This document shows positions 1 through 6,189 of a stretch of DNA of 9,338 nt, piece by piece; position 1 is the stretch's first letter, and every line of letters begins with the position of its first letter. The position numbers and the translations under genes are program-made. This stretch comes from Dehalococcoidia bacterium. GTDB lineage: Bacteria; Chloroflexota; Dehalococcoidia; SM23-28-2; RBG-16-64-32. The stretch spans positions 1-9,338 of the forward strand of contig JAUYGU010000117.1 in the NCBI GenBank assembly GCA_030690405.1. The letters are read 5' to 3'. The notes beneath the pieces were generated by a model. That model made no database searches and was not told the origin of the DNA. It was given only the letters and a program-made list of their open reading frames with translations.

Positions 1-558
1 GTGGAGGAGGCCGCGGGCGACGTAGTCGTTCGCTTCGTCCCAGCTCACCTGCAGCCAGGGGTCCTCGCCACGACGGAAGTACTGCCGCGGCGGCAGCCCG
101 CCCTCGTCCGCGGGGAAGCCGGCGTCCGCCCACTCCTTCCAGCCCTTACGGATGGTCGGCTCCTTGACCCGGTACGGCCCGTATATGCGCCGGACATAGG
201 TCATCCCCTTCAGGCAACCGCGGGGGTTCCAGACCGGGGTGAGCTTGTTGCCGTAGAGGTCGTCTACCTCGCCCGCGTCGTAGGCCTGCTCCATGCGGGT
301 GATGATCCCGTTGCGGACGAAGGCGCGCAGGCGGCAGTTGTGAGTGTCGTTGGGGGCGCAGATGAAGGTGAAGCTATCGTCGTAGTGGTACTGGTCCAGG
401 TAGACCTTCTCCCAATCGCGATCGGGGTAGGACTCCAGCGGGTTGGCGATGCCGGGGACCTCCTCCAGGAAGGCGAGGTCGAGGACGCTGGCCGCGCTGA
501 CGGCGGCGAGGGTGCCGGCCGAAAGCCTGAGGAACGTCCTGCGGGAGAGCTGTGACAT
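1..558 (-). CDS. Type II DMSO reductase family molybdopterin oxidoreductase, catalytic subunit, NarG/Nxr-like (N-terminal 186 residues; runs off left edge)
   Basis: Exported molybdenum bis-MGD enzyme of the branch that contains nitrate reductase NarG, Nitrospira-type nitrite oxidoreductase NxrA and related oxyanion or hydrocarbon enzymes. Seen: ATG at 558, with GGAAAGGG (569-576) ten bases upstream. The N-terminus has a twin-arginine signal (S5-R-R-T-F-L10, then an Ala-rich stretch to about residue 25), so the protein probably folds in the cytoplasm and is exported. Residues 67-75 read CAPNDTHNC and C115 lies in PRGCLKG. By eye these occupy the H-x3-C-x3-C...C positions that bind the FS0 [4Fe-4S] cluster in NarG, with Cys, Asp, Cys, Cys as ligands here. 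The blocks DLYGNK (100-105) and RKGWKEWADAGFP (137-149) are also typical of the branch. The family is usually over 900 residues, so most of the protein, including the Mo-ligand region, lies outside the window, as would any beta, gamma and chaperone genes. The substrate (nitrate, nitrite or other) cannot be assigned from this part. It is transcribed divergently from mobB. Confidence 0.87.
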   Translation of the reverse strand, partial: MSQLSRRTFLRLSAGTLAAVSAASVLDLAFLEEVPGIANPLESYPDRDWEKVYLDQYHYDDSFTFICAPNDTHNCRLRAFVRNGIITRMEQAYDAGEVDDLYGNKLTPVWNPRGCLKGMTYVRRIYGPYRVKEPTIRKGWKEWADAGFPADEGGLPPRQYFRRGEDPWLQVSWDEANDYVARGLLH

Positions 559-609
559 GCGCGGCCTACCCTTTCCGTGAAGGATGGTACAAACCGTTGG
601 TCACGGTGT

Positions 610-677
610 CTGTCGGGCAGTGTCCCATACCGCTGTGGGGCGGCGCATGAACTTGGTGGTGGGGCAGAGCCCGACAG
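610..677. repeat. Inverted repeat pair CTGTCGGGC / GCCCGACAG
   Basis: Perfect 9-bp inverted repeat, arms 610-618 and 669-677, with 50 bp between. The core matches that of the second pair (716-759). The pair lies on the molybdoenzyme side of the divergent region, where a regulator could act. The spacing favours two separate half-sites or operators over a short RNA hairpin. The function is inferred. Confidence 0.5.
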
Positions 678-715
678 CGACCCCCACATTCGGCCCGGCG
701 CACCGGCGGCCCGGC

Positions 716-759
716 CTGTCAGGGAAAACCCTACGTTGAGTAGCGGCCCTACCTGACAG
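716..759. repeat. Inverted repeat pair CTGTCAGG / CCTGACAG with nested symmetry
   Basis: Perfect 8-bp inverted repeat, arms 716-723 and 752-759, with 28 bp between. Smaller symmetric elements lie inside: AGGG-AAAA-CCCT (721-732) and CTAC-GTTGA-GTAG (731-743). The 44-bp block could be an operator on DNA or fold as a cruciform or RNA stem. It lies about 100 bp upstream of the mobB start and has no U-tract, so it is not a standard terminator. Confidence 0.5.
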
Positions 760-855
760 ACACGACGTTCGGCGCCCACATATTCTGAAAGGAGAGGGCG
801 AAGGGATATCATCCGGCCCTCCCTTCGCAGGGCAGTCCTGGGAAGCGAGGCGTTT

Positions 856-1380
856 GTGAGCGTTCCGCTAATCAGCGTCGTCGGCAACTCCGGCGCCGGC
901 AAGACCACGCTCCTTGAAAAGCTCGTGCGGGAGCTGAAGTCCCGCGGGTACCGCGTCGCCGCCATCAAGCACGACGCGCACAACTTCCAGATGGACCACC
1001 CGGGCAAGGACACCTACAGACTGGCTGAGGCCGGGAGCGACGCCGTCATCATCTCCGCTGCTGACCGGCTGGCCCTGCTGGAGAGGGTCGAGGAGGAGCG
1101 GACGCTGGAGGACCTGACGGCGATGGTGTCCGGCCGCGTCGACATAATCCTCACGGAGGGCTACCGCCGCGCCGCCACGGCCAAGATCGAGGTCTCGCGG
1201 CGCGATTTCAGCAGCGAGCTTGTGGCGCCGCCGGATGAGCTGATGGCGCTGGTCACCGACCAGCAGTTCGATATCGACGTGCCGCACTTCGGGCTGAACG
1301 ACGCCGCGGCGGTAGTCGACTTCCTGGAGCGGCGCTTCTCTCTGATTGCGGGCCGGAAGGCGGCGGCCGCGAGAGGCTGA
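856..1380 (+). CDS. mobB: Molybdopterin-guanine dinucleotide biosynthesis adaptor protein MobB
   Basis: Cytoplasmic P-loop GTP-binding protein that assists MobA in forming the MGD cofactor used by DMSO-reductase-family enzymes. At 174 residues it is the usual length. Seen: Walker A motif GNSGAGKT at residues 10-17, the family block KHD (38-40), DHPGKDTYR (47-55) and LTEGYRR (98-104), all in the expected order. The start is GTG, chosen because Walker A falls close to the N-terminus as in the family and a GAGG (847-850) lies five bases upstream; no better in-frame ATG exists. It is the first gene of a tight plus-strand operon, and its stop lies four bases before the permease ATG. The divergent molybdoenzyme is the obvious client of the cofactor. 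No MobA or other Moco gene is in the window. Confidence 0.93.
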   Translation: MSVPLISVVGNSGAGKTTLLEKLVRELKSRGYRVAAIKHDAHNFQMDHPGKDTYRLAEAGSDAVIISAADRLALLERVEEERTLEDLTAMVSGRVDIILTEGYRRAATAKIEVSRRDFSSELVAPPDELMALVTDQQFDIDVPHFGLNDAAAVVDFLERRFSLIAGRKAAAARG

Positions 1381-1384
1381 CCCG

Positions 1385-2671
1385 ATGCAGACCTCCGCGG
1401 CCAGGCCTGTAAACGCCGCCCCACGGCTGGCGTTCGACCTGCAGGAGTGGAGCGGCGCTTTCGGCGACCTGGGCCTCCTCATTCCCCTCGTCGCTGCGCT
1501 CGTGATCCGGAACGGCTTCGACGGCACGTCCGTCCTGCTGGTGTTCGGCGCCGCTTACATCCTGAGCGCCCTCTACTATCGCTTGCCGATGCCCGTCCAG
1601 CCGCTCAAGGCGATGGCGGCGATCATCATCGCCCAGGGGCTGGGCGTGGACGTGGTCTCCGCCGCCGGGCTGCTGATGGCCGCCGTCCTGCTCACCCTGG
1701 CCGCGACCGGCGCGATAGGGCCGCTCTCGCGGCTGTTCACGCGGCCGGTGGTGCGCGGCATCCTGGTGGCGGTTGGCCTCCTGCTCATCAAGACCGCGGT
1801 GGATATGGCCACGTCCGGCCAGGTGCTGCGCGGCCACGATGAGTCTTACCTCTCGCTCGGCGCGGACGTGCCCGTCAGCCTTCTGCTGGCGCTGGGCGCG
1901 GCGGCGGTCGTCGCGCTGGCGGTGTGGAAGCGCGGCCTCCCGGCCGGACTGATCGTGCTTGCGCTGGGCGTCGCGGCCGGCTTCGCCTTCGGGTCCGCTG
2001 GTATGCTCTCCGGACTGAGCGTTGGTCCGGAGCTGCCTTCGCCGGCCTTGCCGGGCGCGGCGGCGTTCGCCACCGCGCTCGTCGTTCTCGTGATTCCGCA
2101 GCTGCCGCTGACGGTGGGCAACGCCGTCGTCGCCTGCGCCGATACCGCCCACGGCTACTTCGGCGAGCGGGCGTCACGTGTCACCCACCGCTCGCTGCTG
2201 ACGACGATGGGTCTGGCCAACGTGTTCGCGGGGGCTGTGGGTGGCATGCCGGTCTGCCACGGCTCAGGCGGGCTCACGGCGCATTACCGCTTCGGCGCCC
2301 GCACGGCCGCGGCGGGGTTGATCATCGGTTCCGCGCTGGTGGCGCTGGCGCTGACGTTCGGCTCCGGCGCCGTCCAGCTGTTCGGTCTGATACCGTACCC
2401 GGTCCTCGGTGTGATGCTGGGCGTGGTCGGCGTGCAGCACGCCCTGCTGGCGAGGGACTGCCGGCGCGCCGAGGAGGTGGCCGTGGTCGCCACGGTAGCC
2501 CTTACCTCAGTCGCGCTGGGGAACGTCGCTATCGGGTTCGCGCTCGGCATGGCGTTGCACTTCACGCTCGCCGGCGCGCAGCGGGCGCTGTCGGGGAGCG
2601 GGTTGCTGACCGGAGGCCGTGAGGCCGCGACGGCAGCCGGCCCGGACGCGGTAGCAGTGAGGGAGGGATAG
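1385..2671 (+). CDS. MOT1-family molybdate/sulfate permease
   Basis: Integral membrane protein of 428 residues, almost entirely hydrophobic helices (roughly 10-12 by eye), matching the MFS_MOT1 group related to plant and algal molybdate transporter MOT1 and to SulP carriers. Family blocks seen: FGDLGLLIPL (26-35), PMPVQPLKAMAAI (68-80), PQLPLTVGNAVV (238-249) and the Gly/His-rich CHGSGGLTAHYRFGA (291-305). It probably imports molybdate, because it is four bases downstream of mobB and faces a molybdoenzyme gene; sulfate is the alternative for this family. The reading frame is open from an upstream ATG at 1346 inside mobB. I chose ATG 1385 because GAGAGG (1371-1376) precedes it by eight bases and the extra N-terminus would be a non-conserved Arg-rich peptide. 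It would substitute for an ABC molybdate importer; none is visible here. Confidence 0.88.
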   Translation: MQTSAARPVNAAPRLAFDLQEWSGAFGDLGLLIPLVAALVIRNGFDGTSVLLVFGAAYILSALYYRLPMPVQPLKAMAAIIIAQGLGVDVVSAAGLLMAAVLLTLAATGAIGPLSRLFTRPVVRGILVAVGLLLIKTAVDMATSGQVLRGHDESYLSLGADVPVSLLLALGAAAVVALAVWKRGLPAGLIVLALGVAAGFAFGSAGMLSGLSVGPELPSPALPGAAAFATALVVLVIPQLPLTVGNAVVACADTAHGYFGERASRVTHRSLLTTMGLANVFAGAVGGMPVCHGSGGLTAHYRFGARTAAAGLIIGSALVALALTFGSGAVQLFGLIPYPVLGVMLGVVGVQHALLARDCRRAEEVAVVATVALTSVALGNVAIGFALGMALHFTLAGAQRALSGSGLLTGGREAATAAGPDAVAVREG

Positions 2672-2675
2672 GCAG

Positions 2676-3917
2676 ATGCTTCCATTGTCAGCGCTTCTAG
2701 ACGGCAGTGTCCGGCCGGAGGACGCCCTCCGCCACCGGCGCTCCACGGCGGCCCTGCCGCCCCACCTGATCCACTACTCGGCGGACAAGAAGCCGGTCGT
2801 CGTCTGGAACTCCACCCGCCGCTGCAACCTGTACTGCATGCACTGCTATGCCGAGGCGAAGAACCGCGATTTCCCGGGCGAGCTGACCACCGAGGAGGGC
2901 TTCCGCCTCATCGATGACGTCGCCGGCTTCGGCTCGCCGACGATCATCTTCTCCGGTGGCGAGCCCCTGGAGAGGCCGGATATCCTGGATCTGGCGGCCC
3001 GCGCCAGCGCCCGCGGTCTCCGCTGCGTCCTCTCGACGAACGGGACGCTGATCACGGCCGAGCTGGCCGTTCGCATCCGCGAGGCCGGGTTCGCCTACGT
3101 CGGCATAAGCCTCGACGGCATCGGCGCCGCGCATGATAAGGTCCGCGGCAGCGTCGGGGCGTTCGAGGCCGCGCTGGCGGGCATCCGCCGCTGCCGGGAC
3201 GCCGGCGTGAAGGTGGGCATCCGGTTCACCCTGCACGGGAAGAACGTGGACGAGCTCCCCGGCGTGCTGGACCTGCTGGAGTCTGAAAACGTGCCGCGCT
3301 TCTGCATGTACCACCTGGCCTACGCCGGTCGCGGCGACCGCATCCGCAAGTTCGACCTGGACCCGGCGGCAACCCGCAAGGCCGTGGACTACCTGATAGA
3401 GCGGACCAGGGACTTCCACCGCCGCGGCGTCACGAAGGAGGTCCTGACAGTGGACAACCACGCGGACTCCGCCTACCTCTACCTGCGGCTGCGAGAGGAC
3501 CAGCCGGAGCGGGCGGAGGAGGTCCGCCGTCTCCTTGGCTGGAACGGTGGCAACCAGTCCGGCGTTGGCATCTGTTCTATAGACCCGCTCGGGAACGTGC
3601 ACGCGGACCAGTTCTCCTGGCTCTACAGCTTCGGCAACGTGAAGGAGCGCCCGTTCAGCGCTATCTGGCCGGACACGTCGCACCCCAGGATGGCTATCCT
3701 GAAGGACCGGAAGTCCCATCTAAAGGGACGCTGCCGCGAGTGCCGGTTCCTGGACGTCTGCAACGGGAACCTGCGCGCCCGCGCCGAGAGCTTCTTCGGC
3801 GATTTCCTGGCCCCCGATCCTTCCTGCTACCTGACCGATGAGGAGATCGGCTACGAGACCGCCGGCGATGAGTGGCAGGTGCCCGTTCAGGCCGTCGAGA
3901 AGGAGGTGGCGAGATGA
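2676..3917 (+). CDS. Radical SAM/SPASM protein, NirJ/AhbC-like (haem d1 or alternative haem biosynthesis)
   Basis: Cytoplasmic S-adenosylmethionine radical enzyme of 413 residues, the normal size for NirJ/AhbC. Seen: the radical SAM cluster C50-x3-C54-x2-C57 (RRCNLYCMHCY), SAM-binding GGEP at 94-97, STNGTL (120-125), SLDGIGAAHD (145-154), LGNVHADQFSW (305-315) followed by GNVKERPF (320-327), and a C-terminal SPASM-type cysteine set C300, C353, C356, C362 and C384. The order and spacing resemble NirJ, which removes propionate side chains in haem d1 synthesis, and AhbC, which acts in the siroheme-dependent route to haem b. The two cannot be separated by eye, and no nirS, ahbA or ahbB is in the window. 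Start ATG 2676 is preceded by GGAGG (2662-2666), four bases after the permease stop. It overlaps the next radical SAM gene by four bases (ATGA), implying coupled translation. A role in haem supply for the molybdoenzyme's electron-transfer partner is inference. Confidence 0.82.
   Translation: MLPLSALLDGSVRPEDALRHRRSTAALPPHLIHYSADKKPVVVWNSTRRCNLYCMHCYAEAKNRDFPGELTTEEGFRLIDDVAGFGSPTIIFSGGEPLERPDILDLAARASARGLRCVLSTNGTLITAELAVRIREAGFAYVGISLDGIGAAHDKVRGSVGAFEAALAGIRRCRDAGVKVGIRFTLHGKNVDELPGVLDLLESENVPRFCMYHLAYAGRGDRIRKFDLDPAATRKAVDYLIERTRDFHRRGVTKEVLTVDNHADSAYLYLRLREDQPERAEEVRRLLGWNGGNQSGVGICSIDPLGNVHADQFSWLYSFGNVKERPFSAIWPDTSHPRMAILKDRKSHLKGRCRECRFLDVCNGNLRARAESFFGDFLAPDPSCYLTDEEIGYETAGDEWQVPVQAVEKEVAR
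3901..3906 (+). promoter_or_regulatory. Shine-Dalgarno AGGAGG that fixes the downstream start
   Basis: A consensus ribosome binding site inside the last codons of the preceding radical SAM gene, seven bases before ATG 3914. It supports that start over the upstream in-frame ATG at 3872 and over the internal ATG at 3962, which has no comparable site. Confidence 0.75.
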
Positions 3918-5056
3918 GGAGCCGCATGGCGAGCGAGATGCGCCGCCGGACCGACGCGCGCATGGTCACGGCGGACTTCAGCAAGTCGCCGTTCACGCTG
4001 GCCTGGGAGATCACTCGCGCCTGCGCCCTGGCCTGCATGCATTGCCGCGCCGAGGCCCAGCCGAAGCCCGACCCCAACGAGCTGACCCACGACGAAGCGA
4101 TCGGCGTCCTCGACCAGATCCGCGACATGGGAAACCCGATCCTGGTCGTCACCGGCGGGGACCCCCTCATGCGCCGCGACGTGTACGACTTGCTCACCTA
4201 CGCCGTACAGAAGGGGCTGCGCACGTCCCTCACCCCCAGCGCGACGGCGCTCGTGACGCCCAAGAACCTGGCGAAGGTGCACGACGCGGGCGTGGTCCGC
4301 GTCGCCGTCAGCCTGGACGGCCCAACCGCGGAGGTGCACGACCGCTTCCGCGGCTTCCGCGGCACGTTCGACCGCACGCGGCGGATCATGCGGGACGTTA
4401 CGGAGGCGGGGATAGCCCTCCAGATCAACACCACGGTGAGCCGCTTCAACCTGCCGGTGCTGGAGCAGATGCCGGAGATCGTTTCGGAGTCCGGGGCGGT
4501 GCAGTGGAGCGTGTTCTTCCTGGTGCCAACCGGCCGCGGCAAGCTGGGCGATATGGTCACAGCAGAGGACCACGAGCGAGTCTTCAACTGGCTGTACGAC
4601 CTTTCGCGCGAGGCGCCGTTCGACGTGAAGAGCACAGCGGCGCCCGCGTACCGCCGCGTCGCGATCGAGCGGGCGAAGGCGGAGGCGCAGGAGGGTGGCG
4701 AAGGGCCTGCGCGGCCGCTGGCGGGAGCGGGTTACCGGTTCGAAGACGGGCTAAACCGGCCCGTTTTGGGTGTGAACGATGGCAACGGCTTCGCGTTCGT
4801 TTCGCACACCGGTGAGGTGTGTCCGTCCGGCTTCCTGCCGCTCGCGGCGGGCAACGTCCGGGAGCGGCCGCTGGCGGAGATATACCGTAACGCGCCGCTC
4901 TTCCTCGACCTGCGCGACCCCTCGAAGCTGAAGGGGCGCTGCGGCATCTGCGAGTACCGCGAGGTCTGCGGCGGCAGCCGCGCCCGCGCCTGGGCCGTCA
5001 GCGGCGATTACCTGGCGGAGGACCCGTCCTGCGTCTACCAGCCGGCGGCGGCGTGA
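3914..5056 (+). CDS. Radical SAM/SPASM domain protein, TIGR04053-like (AhbD/NirJ/PqqE relative)
   Basis: Second radical SAM enzyme, 380 residues. Seen: ITRACALACMHCRAEA with C37-x3-C41-x2-C44 binding the SAM cluster, VTGGDP (79-84) in the SAM-binding position, LTPSAT (106-111), VSLDGPTAEVHD (132-143), WSVFFLVPTGRG (198-209), SHTGEVCPSGFLPL (297-310), GNVRERPLAEIY (313-324) and the C-terminal cysteines C303, C343, C346, C352 and C373. The SGFLPL and GGSRARAWA blocks are what I recall for the TIGR04053 family, whose reaction is not firmly established; AhbD (haem b synthase) is a relative. Its start overlaps the upstream stop as ATGA, and its own stop overlaps the next GTG as GTGA, so the three genes look translationally coupled. 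Acting sequentially with the preceding enzyme on a tetrapyrrole is plausible but unproven. The N-terminal 16 residues (Arg/Met-rich) are probably non-conserved. Confidence 0.85.
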   Translation: MRSRMASEMRRRTDARMVTADFSKSPFTLAWEITRACALACMHCRAEAQPKPDPNELTHDEAIGVLDQIRDMGNPILVVTGGDPLMRRDVYDLLTYAVQKGLRTSLTPSATALVTPKNLAKVHDAGVVRVAVSLDGPTAEVHDRFRGFRGTFDRTRRIMRDVTEAGIALQINTTVSRFNLPVLEQMPEIVSESGAVQWSVFFLVPTGRGKLGDMVTAEDHERVFNWLYDLSREAPFDVKSTAAPAYRRVAIERAKAEAQEGGEGPARPLAGAGYRFEDGLNRPVLGVNDGNGFAFVSHTGEVCPSGFLPLAAGNVRERPLAEIYRNAPLFLDLRDPSKLKGRCGICEYREVCGGSRARAWAVSGDYLAEDPSCVYQPAAA

Positions 5057-5325
5057 GAGGCCGGGGCTTCGTGCTCGGTACGGTGCTTGAGCGGGCGGCT
5101 CCCTGGCGAGCGAAGAGTCCGGCGCGGCTGGTCTTGCGGCTCGCCGTTCTCGTGATGCTGGGGCTCGCGGCCTACGTCGTGGCCAGCGAAGGTCTGCGGG
5201 GCCTGCTGGCGCTCCTACCCATACTGGGCGCGCACGTCCTCGTCCTTCTCGTGCTGTACCCGCTCTGGCTTCGCTACCGGCGAAGGCGGCGCGTGACCGC
5301 CGGGAACGCCGAAGGCTCACAGTGA
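5053..5325 (+). CDS. Small two-helix membrane protein, unknown function
   Basis: A 90-residue protein I do not recognise. Seen: a basic N-terminus, two hydrophobic segments (about residues 25-45 and 48-74) and a strongly basic tail, RYRRRRR (74-80), just after the second helix. By the positive-inside rule both ends should face the cytoplasm. The start is GTG 5053, overlapping the TGA of the TIGR04053-like gene (GTGA), with no strong Shine-Dalgarno site, which fits translation coupled to the upstream gene. It is the last gene of the operon. It could be a membrane anchor or a small cofactor-delivery or assembly factor for the adjacent radical SAM proteins, but nothing in the sequence shows this. 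Confidence 0.62.
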   Translation: MRGRGFVLGTVLERAAPWRAKSPARLVLRLAVLVMLGLAAYVVASEGLRGLLALLPILGAHVLVLLVLYPLWLRYRRRRRVTAGNAEGSQ

Positions 5326-5341
5326 GGCGGTAGGCCTGAGG

Positions 5342-5656
5342 CTACTCCTTCGCCAGCGCCGCGCCTACCCAAGTGCGCGCCGCTACCATAGACGGCAGGC
5401 CGACGGTGGTCAGGGACAGAAGTACCACGTGGTCCATCTCCGCCTCGGTGACGCCCGCGTTGCTGGCCTGCCACGCGTGGGAGCGCACGGCCCCCTCCAA
5501 TCGGGCCCCGACGGAGATCGCCAGCTTCACCAGCCGGCGCGTGCGTTCGTCGAGGGGACCGGCTTCGTGGGCCGCATTGGCCAGCGCCTCGTAGGCCTGG
5601 TGGACGCGGGGGTAGTCCTGGCGCAGCTTCTGAAAGGGCTCCGGTAGTTCTGGCAT
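5342..5656 (-). CDS. Carboxymuconolactone decarboxylase (CMD/AhpD-fold) family protein, cysteine-free
   Basis: A 104-residue all-helical protein of the CMD family. Seen: the core LDERTRRLVKLAISVGA (35-51), EGAVRSHAWQASNAG (54-68), and MDHVVLLSLTTVGLPS (74-89), which match the family's usual helices. AhpD-type members carry CxxC before the conserved His (H60 here). This protein has no cysteine at all, so peroxidase or disulfide chemistry of the AhpD kind is unlikely and a decarboxylase-like or non-redox role is more plausible. Start ATG 5656 has a perfect AAAGGAGG (5664-5671) seven bases upstream. It is the last gene of the minus-strand cluster, 71 bp after the soluble SCP2-like gene, and converges on the plus-strand operon with 16 bp between stops. 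Confidence 0.85.
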   Translation of the reverse strand: MPELPEPFQKLRQDYPRVHQAYEALANAAHEAGPLDERTRRLVKLAISVGARLEGAVRSHAWQASNAGVTEAEMDHVVLLSLTTVGLPSMVAARTWVGAALAKE

Positions 5657-5663
5657 CGGCGGG

Positions 5664-5694
5664 CCTCCTTTGGGCTAGCGGCGTGGCTAGGCCC
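5664..5694 (-). promoter_or_regulatory. Leader hairpin and strong RBS before the CMD-family gene
   Basis: On the minus strand, a stem of GGGCCTAGC (complement of 5686-5694) and GCTAGCCC (complement of 5672-5679) with a 6-base loop and one bulged base is followed directly by AAAGGAGG (complement of 5664-5671). It could separate expression of the CMD gene from the upstream SCP2-like gene, or stabilise a processed 3' end. No U-run follows, so it is not a classical terminator. Confidence 0.4.
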
Positions 5695-5727
5695 ATTCTA
5701 AGGGGGTAGGCGTCCCCGCGGCGACCC

Positions 5728-6174
5728 TCAATTGTACGGCGGCTTACCCTTGGGCCAGGTGGTCTCAACCTCTTTGGCGTAGATCTCGTTGACGACGTTC
5801 ACCAGCTCCGCGTGCTTGATGAGGATCCGCATGTCGCCGGTGATCTTGATCGTGCCCTTGAGGCCGGCCTCCACGGGGTCTACCAGACCCGCCGCGACGC
5901 CTTCGAACACCGTCGCCGGCACCTCGAAGATGAAGTCGAACTCCTTGCGCGGCGGCGGCTCCGCCACCTCGAAGTAGTCGCTGCACTTGCCGTCGTCCAG
6001 GTGCACGATGAAGAACAGCTTCTCGCCGTCCGGCAGGTAGGGGGATAGCGTGTCGCCCCGCAGCTCGGCCAGCGCCTTGTACTTGCCGCGGGGGGCGTTC
6101 TTCTCCACCTCCTCGTTGCGGTTGAGGAGCTCTTTCAGCTCCTCGTACCAGTCTTTCGTGTAGATGGCTGGCAT
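5728..6174 (-). CDS. Soluble SCP2-like (sterol carrier protein 2 fold) lipid-binding protein
   Basis: A 148-residue soluble protein with no signal peptide or membrane segment. Seen: residues 50-130 follow the SCP2 pattern, with strands EKLFFIVHLDDGKCSDYFEV (51-70) and FDFIFEVPATVFEGVAAGLVDPVEAGLKG (79-107), then TIKITGDMRILIKHAELVNVVNEI (108-131) forming the closing strand and helix. SCP2 domains bind hydrophobic ligands such as fatty acyl groups, sterols or isoprenoids in a tunnel. The N-terminal 35 residues are charged and helical. ATG 6174 has AAGAAGGA (6182-6189) seven bases upstream and lies 15 bp after the stop of the complete FAD oxidoreductase, so they are almost certainly cotranscribed. 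A carrier role for that enzyme's substrate or product is inferred from this pairing. Confidence 0.78.
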   Translation of the reverse strand: MPAIYTKDWYEELKELLNRNEEVEKNAPRGKYKALAELRGDTLSPYLPDGEKLFFIVHLDDGKCSDYFEVAEPPPRKEFDFIFEVPATVFEGVAAGLVDPVEAGLKGTIKITGDMRILIKHAELVNVVNEIYAKEVETTWPKGKPPYN

Positions 6175-6189
6175 GGCACCGTCCTTCTT

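Larger units (their letters stand above)
559..855. promoter_or_regulatory. Divergent intergenic region with inverted CTGTCRGG repeats
   Basis: This 297-bp stretch separates the molybdoenzyme gene from mobB and must hold the promoters for both directions. No convincing gene reads through it. Four copies of the core CTGTC(A/G)GG are present: forward at 610-618 and 716-723, reverse at 669-677 and 752-759, making two inverted pairs. A weak -10-like TATTCT is at 781-786 for the plus strand, and CTGACA (753-758) resembles a -35 box. The 22-bp spacing between them is too long for a standard sigma-70 promoter, so I do not call one. A GCCCT/AGGGC stem (816-820 with 829-833) lies in the probable mobB leader. 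I saw no clear FNR palindrome or NarL heptamer cluster. Confidence 0.55.

Noticed and set aside
559..855. Moco riboswitch ahead of mobB or the molybdoenzyme gene
   Set aside because: The region has several inverted repeats, but I could not match the conserved Moco RNA core; a covariance-model search would be needed to support it.
264..1013. Minus-strand 249-codon open frame spanning the divergent intergenic region
   Set aside because: It overlaps both the molybdoenzyme in another frame and mobB, and its product is Ser/Arg/Pro-rich without motifs.
1253..2152. Minus-strand 299-codon open frame opposite mobB and the permease
   Set aside because: Low-complexity Arg/Gln/Gly/His-rich product, as expected from the antisense of GC-rich membrane-protein codons.
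2697..3719. Minus-strand 340-codon open frame opposite the NirJ/AhbC-like gene
   Set aside because: No recognisable domain, Val/Ala/Arg-rich composition, and fully antisense to a gene with intact radical SAM and SPASM motifs.
5326..5341. Bidirectional terminator between the convergent operons
   Set aside because: Only 16 bp, with a GCCT-G-AGGC symmetry too short to be a credible terminator and no T-run on either side.
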